A DNA stretch of 25,981 nucleotides from contig CAYNOZ010000012.1 of assembly GCA_964398955.1 (NCBI GenBank), positions 1 to 25,981 on the forward strand, written 5' to 3'. The position numbers and the translations under genes are program-made. Position 1 is the stretch's first letter, and each line of letters starts with the position of its first letter. This document shows, one piece after another, positions 8,508 to 15,156 of the stretch. This stretch comes from CAYNOZ01 sp964398955. GTDB taxonomy: Archaea; Methanobacteriota_B; Thermococci; Thermococcales; CAYNOZ01. The notes beneath the pieces were generated by a model that saw only the letters and a list, made by a program, of their open reading frames with translations, was not told where the DNA came from and did not search any database.

Positions 8508-9533
8508 CTAGTATAAACCACCGTTCACGAGTAATGCTAAAATCGCTTTCCTCATATGTAGTAAGTTCTCTGCCTGATCATACATAAGAGAGTCAGTATC
8601 AACTACTTCATCTTCTGCTTCATTTCCTCTGTCAACGGGCATTACATGCATAAATTTAGCATTATCGGTATAATCGTCCCTCTCATCAGCTGTGTATATC
8701 CAATCCTTATGTTTAGCTGCTAATTCTTTTTCTTTTTCCACACCGTTTTCATACCTATTTAAAGTCATCCAATTACGAGGGAATACTATATGAGCTCCAG
8801 TTAAAGCCTCTTCTTTATCATGTGTTAAATTAATTTCTCCTCCGTACTTTTCACCATTTTCTTTAGTCCAGTCAATAATTTCTTCATCTGGTTTATAACC
8901 TTCTGGAAAAGCTATGTCTACGTCCATTCCAAATCTGCTCATTATTAACGCTTCTTCTTGGATTGAACAGTTAGAACGTACCCAAGGTGAGTAAGACCAT
9001 GAGATAGTTATTTTTTTATTGGAAAGATCATCTCCTAATGCTTCTTTTACTGTGAACAGATCGGATAGTCCCTGTGAAGGGTGGAATTTGTCTGATGCCA
9101 TGTCAATGACTGGTACTTCCGCATGGTCTGCAAATTCTTCAATTATTTGAGCTCCTTCTCCATACCATGAAACTTTATCCTCTAACATTCTTATACCGAC
9201 TGCTTCACCGAATCTGCTCATTACTTTGGCAGTATCTTTTATTGATTCCCCAGCTCCAGGTTTTTGTTCTTTTGAAACTCTCATTGAGCCTGGTTCTAGA
9301 TATTGAGAATGTCCACCTAGTTGTGACATTGCAGTTTCAAAAGTTTGCCTTGTTCTTGTTGAAGAGTTAAAGAAGAGCATTAAGAAAGTATCTCCTTTAA
9401 GCAGTTCGTGACTTTCTCCTAGGTAATATTTTCTTTTCAAATCTTTAGCTGCTTCAATAGCTGCATTTAATTCGCTTCTATCCCAATATTGTGTACTTAA
9501 CAAATCTTTACCTTCTAAATCTACCCAACTCAT
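8508..9533 (-). CDS. YgeW/AOTC-like carbamoyltransferase (not classical ornithine transcarbamylase)
   Basis: Aspartate/ornithine carbamoyltransferase superfamily, 341 residues. The carbamoyl-phosphate loop is intact (FFNSSTRTR, S58-R62) and HPSQ (151-154) replaces the usual HPTQ. The SWSYSPWVRS segment at 178-187 and SRFGMDVDIAFPEGY (199-213) resemble YgeW and other knotted transcarbamylases. The normal HCLP motif is HVMP at 296-299, so the cysteine is lost. The C terminus with DQAENLLHMRKAILAL is typical of the superfamily. GGTG at 9539-9542 precedes ATG 9533 by 5 nt. It lies between an amidohydrolase and adenine deaminase, with no arginine gene nearby. By analogy with bacterial YgeW it may phosphorolyse a ureido compound to carbamoyl phosphate; the substrate is inference. 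An acetyl/succinylornithine carbamoyltransferase role is the main alternative. Confidence 0.75.
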   Translation of the reverse strand: MSWVDLEGKDLLSTQYWDRSELNAAIEAAKDLKRKYYLGESHELLKGDTFLMLFFNSSTRTRQTFETAMSQLGGHSQYLEPGSMRVSKEQKPGAGESIKDTAKVMSRFGEAVGIRMLEDKVSWYGEGAQIIEEFADHAEVPVIDMASDKFHPSQGLSDLFTVKEALGDDLSNKKITISWSYSPWVRSNCSIQEEALIMSRFGMDVDIAFPEGYKPDEEIIDWTKENGEKYGGEINLTHDKEEALTGAHIVFPRNWMTLNRYENGVEKEKELAAKHKDWIYTADERDDYTDNAKFMHVMPVDRGNEAEDEVVDTDSLMYDQAENLLHMRKAILALLVNGGLY

Positions 9534-9581
9534 ACAATCACCTATTTAAATTCTTTAAAACCTTAAATTAAAAAAAAAAAA

Positions 9582-10961
9582 TTAATTCCTTAAAGTTTTA
9601 TCATATAATTTCAAAGCCTCTTTTTCAGATTCTTCCAAAATCCTATCTTTATTCAAAGTAGTGAACGAATAATCATCAAACAAAATACGGCCATCAACTA
9701 TAGTATGGGAAACATCGGTACTCTTTGATGCATAAACAATTGTAGAAATAGGGCTTTGATAATCGGTAAATGGGCTTACATGAACATTATCCGTTTCAAT
9801 CAATGTAAAATCCGCTCTTTTCCCTTCTTCCAAGCTTCCAACTTTTTCCTCAATTCCTAAAGCTTCAGCCCCATTCAAAGTTACCATATCAAATATTTTC
9901 TGAGCTTTCATTTTAACTGGATTAAGCAATCTTCCTTTCTGAATCAAAGAAGCTCTTCTCATGTCCTCAAATATATCTAAATTATTATTACATGGAGCCC
10001 CATCTGATCCGATAGAAACGTTTACCCCCTTATCTAACATTTCCGGAGTTTCTGCTATACCAGAAGCTAATTTAAGATTAGCAGATGGACAATGAGCAAC
10101 TGTGGTTCCAGTATCACTTAACATATCTTTTTCTTCTTCATTAATCCATATACAATGAGCTAATACAGTATTCTCACCTAGAAATCCAATATCATGCAAA
10201 TACTCAACATTCTCTTTTCCAGTTAAATCTCTAACTAACTCTACTTCCCCTCTGTTCTCTGAAGCATGAGAATGCAGCCCGACATCATGTTCTCTGGAAA
10301 GTTCTGCAGATTTTTTCAAGGACTCTTCAGTGCAAGTTGGAACAAATCTTGGAGTAAAGAAATAGCTAATTCTGTTATCTGCTCCATCCCATTCCTTCAT
10401 CAACTTCAAACTTTCGTTAATCGATCTTTGAGTTGATTCAACTAGGGAATCTGGAGTTTCTCCTTCTCTATCAATAATAATCTTCCCTGATCCACCACGA
10501 ATACCGGATTCAACCATAGCCTCGAATATTTTTTCCTGATGTTTAACACTGCCAAAATCCAAAATCGAAGTAACTCCACTCCTTAAAAGTTCTAATAAAC
10601 TGAGTTTGGAAGAGTAGTAGATTCCATTTCTAGAAATATTAGCTTCCATAGGTAAAATTTTTTCATTAAGCCATTCAAGTAACTCTAAGTCGTCCGCAGT
10701 ACCTCTAAATAAAGTTTGAAGAAGATGAACATGAATTTGAATAAAACCAGGAGAAACGATTTTACCTGAAGCGTCAATAACTCTTTCAATATCGTAATCC
10801 TCTTTCACTTCCTCTAAATCACTTGTTTCACCGATCTCTGCAATTTCACCACTCACTGAAATTAAACCACCGTTCTTGATGTACTCGTCAGAATTCTTTA
10901 TTAAATAATCTGAACTCTTTATGTAAATGTTCTTCTTATCTTCCTCTGGCATAATACTCAT
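9582..10961 (-). CDS. COG0402 amidohydrolase, SsnA/deaminase-like
   Basis: Metal-dependent hydrolase of the ATZ/TRZ (cytosine deaminase-like) group, 459 residues. The metal ligands line up as H77/H79 in IQIHVHLLQTLFRG, H230-x-H232 with E235 in HSHASE, H269 in LAHC, and D320 in SDGAPCNNNLD. The motif LFRGTADDLELLEWL and SDGAPCNNN are shared with deaminases of purines, 5'-deoxyadenosine or methylthioadenosine, and the general pattern also fits SsnA of bacterial purine-degradation clusters. The product is therefore probably a nucleobase or nucleoside deaminase; exact specificity cannot be read. GGAG at 10967-10970 lies 5 nt before ATG 10961, inside the 15-bp gap to the upstream Fe-S flavoprotein gene. 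The downstream gap (48 bp) has a TATA-like TTTAAATA, so a second promoter there is possible. Confidence 0.78.
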   Translation of the reverse strand: MSIMPEEDKKNIYIKSSDYLIKNSDEYIKNGGLISVSGEIAEIGETSDLEEVKEDYDIERVIDASGKIVSPGFIQIHVHLLQTLFRGTADDLELLEWLNEKILPMEANISRNGIYYSSKLSLLELLRSGVTSILDFGSVKHQEKIFEAMVESGIRGGSGKIIIDREGETPDSLVESTQRSINESLKLMKEWDGADNRISYFFTPRFVPTCTEESLKKSAELSREHDVGLHSHASENRGEVELVRDLTGKENVEYLHDIGFLGENTVLAHCIWINEEEKDMLSDTGTTVAHCPSANLKLASGIAETPEMLDKGVNVSIGSDGAPCNNNLDIFEDMRRASLIQKGRLLNPVKMKAQKIFDMVTLNGAEALGIEEKVGSLEEGKRADFTLIETDNVHVSPFTDYQSPISTIVYASKSTDVSHTIVDGRILFDDYSFTTLNKDRILEESEKEALKLYDKTLRN

Positions 10962-10976
10962 ATTATCTCCTTGAAT

Positions 10977-12092
10977 TCAGAAACCAGGAACTTCAATACA
11001 TTTAACCGGGCAAACAGATACACAAAGACCGCACTGATTACATCTTTCAGGATAATCAACAACTGCTTTGTTATCCTCCCCTTTCAAATGGATGGCATCA
11101 TAAGGACATTCCTCTTCACATCTCATACAGGAAGTACAGTCCTCCTGATTTACTTCAACAGGTTCCGCTTCATAATTTTCACTATATTCCTTTTCACCGA
11201 TAAGTCCCTTGAATTCATCAACCGTTTCAAATCCATTACTATTCATGTAACTCTTTAATTCATCAGCAACCTTCCCGTAAACTTCTGGACCGTGAGTAAT
11301 ACCTGCAGTACATATTCCAACTGCATCAGCACCTGCTAAAATAAATTCAGCAGCATCTTCTCCAGATTCAATCCCTCCAACCCCTATAACAGGAATATCA
11401 ACCTTCTCAGAAATTTCATAAACAATTCTTAATGCTAAATTCTTAATTGGAACACCACTAACCCATCCATAACCATTTCCACCTAAAACAGGTCTTTTCT
11501 TCTCAGCATCTATCTTCAAAGTAGGACCTAAACTGTTAATAGCAGTAATTCCATCCACATAAGGCTCTAGTTCACCAGCTAACTCAGCAGGATCAGGAAC
11601 TCCAGGACTTATCTTAGGAAAAATAGGAATATCAACATTATTCTTAAGAGATTTAGCAGATTCTATAATCGGGTCATATCCCTCGCCAAGATAATGTGTA
11701 GAAAATTCAATACCATCAACACCAACATCCTCAATAATAGGGCCTAAATATTCTAACTCTTCAGCACTATAACCAATACTAGCAATTACTGGAGCATCTG
11801 CAGAATCAAGGACCATAGGTAATTCCTTATCAACCCATTGCTGAAAAGGTAACTCAGACCATAACTCTACATTAGCCATCCCTGAAGACTTATAATGAAC
11901 CCGATCTAGAACAGACATATGAGGCCGCAAAACCCTAGCAGGATCCACACTAATAGTTTTAGCTATAATACCACCTGCACCACCATCCAAAACATTTAAA
12001 CAAGATTCACCATCTTTAACAGGAGGCCCAGGCGCCGGAAGAACCGGATTCTTAAAATCAATACCGGCAATATCCACACCTAAATCAACCAT
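10977..12092 (-). CDS. Dihydroorotate/dihydropyrimidine dehydrogenase-like flavoprotein with two [4Fe-4S] sites
   Basis: A 371-residue FMN TIM-barrel protein of the DHOD/PreA superfamily with a C-terminal ferredoxin domain. The barrel runs to about residue 285, with FMN/phosphate features VIGVGGIESGEDAAEFILAGADAVGI. The ferredoxin part has C319, C322, C325, C329-P and C351, C354, C357, C361-P. The catalytic loop normally written NxSCPN is replaced by FSTHYLGE (about 130-137), so the usual Cys/Ser base and the Asn that binds a pyrimidine are absent. It is therefore not an ordinary PyrD or PreA; the substrate is unknown. It is the first gene of the four-gene operon and starts at ATG 12092 after GAGGGATG (12097-12104). 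A TATA-like TTTTTATATTTT lies about 85 nt upstream on the same strand. Confidence 0.75.
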   Translation of the reverse strand: MVDLGVDIAGIDFKNPVLPAPGPPVKDGESCLNVLDGGAGGIIAKTISVDPARVLRPHMSVLDRVHYKSSGMANVELWSELPFQQWVDKELPMVLDSADAPVIASIGYSAEELEYLGPIIEDVGVDGIEFSTHYLGEGYDPIIESAKSLKNNVDIPIFPKISPGVPDPAELAGELEPYVDGITAINSLGPTLKIDAEKKRPVLGGNGYGWVSGVPIKNLALRIVYEISEKVDIPVIGVGGIESGEDAAEFILAGADAVGICTAGITHGPEVYGKVADELKSYMNSNGFETVDEFKGLIGEKEYSENYEAEPVEVNQEDCTSCMRCEEECPYDAIHLKGEDNKAVVDYPERCNQCGLCVSVCPVKCIEVPGF

Positions 12093-12246
12093 AAATCATC
12101 CCTCAAACCTACCAACAAAAAATCAATCCAATAAAACAATCTGGCAAAATATCTTTGATACGGAAAAGGAAGCAAAATATAAAAAATTTTCCCTAAACTA
12201 AAAAATAAAAAAGCAACCAACAATAGAAATTCAACAAACAGAGAAG

Positions 12247-12614
12247 TGACCCCACAGAAAGCTGTGGGCTTCCATGTGGGCCTTATCCAAAGGGAGTTTG
12301 CCAAGCATCAGGCTTCTCTCATCGACCTGACCAACATGGAACTTAACTCCAGGAGAAGACTGGATTAAACTAGAACTCGTATTAAAACTCGTAATGGTTA
12401 CTTTATTCTTATTTTCCCTGACAGCTCTACACTACCACTACACTCTACACCGAAATCGGTTTCGAGCTTACCTAACCTTGGATGTTGGCTGAGGCTTTAG
12501 CCAATATCTCAAAAGGCGTGGTATCAGTTTTTGATAATGTTAAAGCAACGCTTCAACTGCAACTGAAACACCGTTTCAGTATAAGGCAGACTCTCAACCA
12601 ACTGCCAGTTACCC
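12247..12614 (-). mobile_element. Decayed IS200/IS605-type tnpB 3' end with omega-RNA-like right end
   Basis: Read on the minus strand, this segment ends in a right-end pattern of TnpB elements: GGAAG, then a perfect hairpin CCCACAG-CTTT-CTGTGGG (12251-12268), then GTCAC at 12247-12251. Just before it, TTCCATGT (12270-12277) pairs perfectly with ACATGGAA (12334-12341), giving a second, long-range stem. A third hairpin is CGAAA-TCGG-TTTCG at 12451-12464. Upstream, about 12472-12614, the three frames together read like a TnpB-type C terminus, including SVAVEA in one frame and TDTTPFEILAKASANIQG before a TAG at 12472-12474 in another, separated by small indels. The remnant abuts the stop codon of the TIR-like gene. 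Assignment rests on pattern memory for archaeal TnpB ends. Confidence 0.5.
12251..12268 (-). repeat. Terminal hairpin of the TnpB-type right end
   Basis: Seven perfect base pairs (CCCACAG/CTGTGGG) around a 4-nt loop. On the minus strand it is followed by GTCAC, as at right ends of many archaeal IS200/IS605-type elements. It might also end transcription of the relic. Confidence 0.6.
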
Positions 12615-13340
12615 TTAAGACAAATCAATTTCATATCCTACATCATTCATTTTTTCTACTAGATTTTCTTTCCATGCTTCATCAAGACTAATGTAAGTAA
12701 TCTTTTCATGATTTTCAGGAATTTTAACCCCTTCTTCATGTAAAATAGCGATCTTATTTCTTCCTAATAGTCCTGATAGGTATCCTGTTTCAAATAATTT
12801 TCTTTTCCCATTAAATTTTTCTGAATCTTCATCAAAATCATTTCTGGTCCATAGTGAGATACCGAATTCAATATTAGGATTCTCCTCAAGACTCTCCTTT
12901 AAAGTTTCTTCATCTCTTGGACTCCAATTAATATTTACTGTATGTATATCTATCTCTTTTAATTCCTGAGCTACTTTTTCTTTATTTTCGTCCTTGTCGT
13001 CACTTATTAAGAATATCTCAACTTCTTCGTCTTCTTCCCCTACTAGTTCCTCAAGTTCTCTAAGAATCTCTTCATCCGCCTTTCTTACACTGATATTAGT
13101 TAATAAGTTTTTAAGAAAATCATAGGCACGATTCAATTTATTCTTAGAAGATTCAAAATCAATTTTCTGAAATTCATTAAATTCTACAGAATTTTCACCA
13201 TACAATTCTATTAAATTATTTTCTATCTGCTTTTTCCAAACTAAAAATTCTGATTCAACTTTCTTCTTCGATTTTAAATTCTTTAATCTTTTACCAATCT
13301 TTATAAGTTCCATTAAATTCTTTTTATCGTCATCAGACAT
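12615..13340 (-). CDS. TIR-like nucleotide-binding protein (PF10137/CAP12-like), putative defence effector
   Basis: A soluble 241-residue protein. Residues 1-100 are charged and helical (WKKQIENNLIELYGENSVEF), of a type often found in front of this domain. Residues about 107-241 match the TIR-like fold used by CBASS/Pycsar-associated effectors: strand VEIFLISDD, middle segment IEFGISLWTRND, then KLFETGYLSGLLGR, IAILHE, ITYISLDEAWKENLVEKM. E184 in FETGYL is at the position of the NAD-cleaving glutamate of TIR enzymes. The C terminus looks complete. AGGTG about 9 nt before ATG 13340 gives a ribosome binding site. No nucleotide cyclase or other defence partner is adjacent; a transposon relic touches its 3' end, which suggests recent arrival. 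An NADase role is inference. Confidence 0.7.
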   Translation of the reverse strand: MSDDDKKNLMELIKIGKRLKNLKSKKKVESEFLVWKKQIENNLIELYGENSVEFNEFQKIDFESSKNKLNRAYDFLKNLLTNISVRKADEEILRELEELVGEEDEEVEIFLISDDKDENKEKVAQELKEIDIHTVNINWSPRDEETLKESLEENPNIEFGISLWTRNDFDEDSEKFNGKRKLFETGYLSGLLGRNKIAILHEEGVKIPENHEKITYISLDEAWKENLVEKMNDVGYEIDLS

Positions 13341-13506
13341 AATTAAAACACCTTAAATTTAGATTCACTCAAAATCCATAACAAAAACTCGAATCATTAA
13401 CAATATTAAAACAATAATGGATTTAAATTATTTGGTGTAATATTTTTTACTAAAAACCTAAATTTTAGAGTTAGTTCGCTAATATTTTGTTTATCAAAAG
13501 AAAAAA

Positions 13507-13600
13507 TTTATTAATTTATTTTTTCAATTTGTTTGGGGCAGTGGTTTTCTCCAATGTTTACTCAGGTTCTTTCGTGAGGAAGAGGTGTTCTCGGAGAAAA
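13507..13600 (+). promoter_or_regulatory. TATA box and structured 5' leader of uppP
   Basis: TTTATTAATTTA at 13507-13518 is a TATA box predicting initiation near 13538. The leader then holds a stem of eight perfect pairs, TTTTCTCC (13545-13552) with GGAGAAAA (13593-13600), enclosing 40 nt with a smaller internal stem (TTCTT/AGGAA). This is more structure and GC than the surrounding DNA. It could be a regulatory leader or small RNA; I recognise no known riboswitch. Confidence 0.4.
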
Positions 13601-13630
13601 AAGATAAAATTAATTTAGTGGGGATTTAAT

Positions 13631-14467
13631 TTGATCGGTTTACTTGAGTCCTTGTTTTTGGGTTTGGTTCAGGGTTTTTTAGAGTGGTTACCTGTTAGCA
13701 GTTCAGGTAATATAATTCTTATCTCCGAATTACTTGGGCTTAGTATTAATGAACAAGGATATTATTCTATGTCTTTAAGTTTACATTTTGGAACTCTTTT
13801 AGCAGTTCTTTATAAGTATAGAATTCAATTAAAATCTTATTTAAATTTTAAAACTATTAAATTAGCCTTTAAAAATGATAAAAACAATAAATCTAGATTA
13901 AGTCAAAAAATTTTAATCGATTCTAATACAGTAAGATTTATCTTGGTATCAACTATTTTTACAGGATTAGTAGGTTTGCCACTCTATTATACTATTAAAG
14001 GAATCGAATTAAACCTTTTAATCCCAATTATAGGAATTTTATTAATAATTACTGGAATAATTTTAAAGTACACAAAAAAAATTGGAGAAAAAGAAATAAC
14101 TTCAAACTGGGATATGTTATTAGTCGGGGCAGCTCAAGGAGTAGCAGTACTACCAGGAATTTCAAGATCTGGAATGACAATATCAGCACTTCTATTCAGA
14201 GAGGTCAAAAGTAATAGAGCACTAGAACTATCATTCCTAATATCAATACCAGCAATAACAGGAGCAATAACACTACAAATAATAGAAGGCACAACCCCAA
14301 TCCTAAACCTAAATTTTTTAATATCCACGATAGCCTCATTCATTACTAGCTTAATAATGATGAATACTTTGTTAAAAATTGCTGACAAAATAAAATTTTG
14401 GAAATTCTGCATATTCTTCGGAACCATAGCCCTACTAATGAGTACAACATTCTACTATATTCTATGA
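13631..14467 (+). CDS. uppP: UppP/BacA-type polyprenyl-diphosphatase
   Basis: Integral membrane phosphatase that recycles the polyprenyl diphosphate carrier used for surface glycan assembly; in archaea the carrier is dolichyl- or similar phosphate. The two signature motifs are present: LVQGFLEWLPVSSSGN near the N terminus (E18, S23-S25, G26) and AAQGVAVLPGISRSGMTIS at about residues 166-185. About eight membrane segments are visible, and 278 residues is normal. The histidine that usually follows SSSG is N27 here; archaeal members vary at this site. The start is a TTG, fixed by GTGGGG at 13617-13622 and by the family N terminus. The gene opens a plus-strand group with the RDD protein. Confidence 0.85.
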   Translation: MIGLLESLFLGLVQGFLEWLPVSSSGNIILISELLGLSINEQGYYSMSLSLHFGTLLAVLYKYRIQLKSYLNFKTIKLAFKNDKNNKSRLSQKILIDSNTVRFILVSTIFTGLVGLPLYYTIKGIELNLLIPIIGILLIITGIILKYTKKIGEKEITSNWDMLLVGAAQGVAVLPGISRSGMTISALLFREVKSNRALELSFLISIPAITGAITLQIIEGTTPILNLNFLISTIASFITSLIMMNTLLKIADKIKFWKFCIFFGTIALLMSTTFYYIL

Positions 14468-14532
14468 CAAAATACTAATCAATCTATAACCTTTCTTTAA
14501 TCTTATCAAAAAAATAAATTATATAGATTAAG

Positions 14533-14564
14533 TTTATAAATATTGAATTTAATTTTTAAAGGAG
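14533..14564 (+). promoter_or_regulatory. TATA box and Shine-Dalgarno of the RDD gene
   Basis: TTTATAAATA at 14533-14542 is a good archaeal TATA box, and AAAGGAG ends at 14564, 6 nt before ATG 14571. The gene therefore probably has its own promoter rather than depending on uppP. Confidence 0.55.
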
Positions 14565-14570
14565 ATTAAT

Positions 14571-15044
14571 ATGGGTCATCATCCTGAACCTGAAATGGGA
14601 ACTGAACAAGATGTCATACTTGAAAGAATTTTCGCTTTTATAATAGATACAATATTAGTTGGAGTTGTTGCTTTAATTCTGTCATTCTCAGGGTTAATTT
14701 TTGGTTCGTTCTTTTCAACGATGAGGCGTGGAGTGGGAGCACCAAATTTAACTATTATGATTTTCGTAGGGATAATTATTGCGGGTTTCACTCTATTTTA
14801 CGCATTTCTACTTGAGGGTTATTGGGGTCAGACTATAGGGAAGAAAGTAGTAGGGGTAGTGGTTGTAAAGGAAGACGGATCAAAATGTACTTACGAGGCT
14901 TCAATTATAAGAAACCTACTAAGAATAATAGATTCCTTCCCACAGTTCTACATAGTAGGATTAATAGTTATAGCAATAACAGATAGAAGACAAAGAGTAG
15001 GAGATCGTTTAGCAAATACAGTGGTAGTTAAAACAGCAAGATAA
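14571..15044 (+). CDS. RDD-family membrane protein
   Basis: A 157-residue membrane protein with three or four hydrophobic segments. The RDD family landmarks are visible: R followed by D in ERIFAFIIDTILVG in the first helix, GQTIGKKVVGVVVV before the central loop, and the closing DRRQRVGDRLANTVVV. Family members are small membrane proteins; some act in cation/proton exchange, most are uncharacterised. The first helix is followed by a glycine/phenylalanine-rich second helix and a short basic loop. It lies after uppP on the same strand, 103 bp away and with its own promoter. Family call is good; function is unknown. Confidence 0.8.
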   Translation: MGHHPEPEMGTEQDVILERIFAFIIDTILVGVVALILSFSGLIFGSFFSTMRRGVGAPNLTIMIFVGIIIAGFTLFYAFLLEGYWGQTIGKKVVGVVVVKEDGSKCTYEASIIRNLLRIIDSFPQFYIVGLIVIAITDRRQRVGDRLANTVVVKTAR

Positions 15045-15156
15045 ACCAATATCTTAATTCAAAGTTATTTCAATTAAAAAATCTCTTTATTATTCTTAAA
15101 TATACCAATTTGGATTTGATTTCAAGATTCTTTTGTTTAACTTATTTGGTGATTTT

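Larger units (their letters stand above)
12093..12614. other. Gene-free stretch: operon promoter region plus transposon relic
   Basis: The left part (12093-12240) is AT-rich and holds the probable TATA box and leader of the minus-strand nucleobase operon. The right part (12247-12614) is richer in GC, strongly structured, and is described separately as a decayed tnpB end. I see no intact gene in either part. Confidence 0.6.

Noticed and set aside
8508..9533. Classical ornithine transcarbamylase of arginine biosynthesis (ArgF)
   Set aside because: HCLP and HPTQ are altered, the central segments read like YgeW, and all neighbours concern nucleobases; kept only as an alternative.
10977..12092. 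Biosynthetic dihydroorotate dehydrogenase (PyrD)
   Set aside because: The NxSCPN loop is missing and a two-cluster ferredoxin domain is fused, which biosynthetic PyrD does not have.
12080..12304. A 74-codon minus-strand frame upstream of the DHOD-like gene
   Set aside because: It runs through the transposon hairpin and the AT-rich promoter region and overlaps the DHOD-like start; its hydrophobic translation reflects T-rich DNA.
12482..12691. A 69-codon plus-strand frame spanning the tnpB relic and the end of the TIR-like gene
   Set aside because: It crosses two unrelated segments, is antisense to a well-supported gene and has no ribosome binding site or family resemblance.
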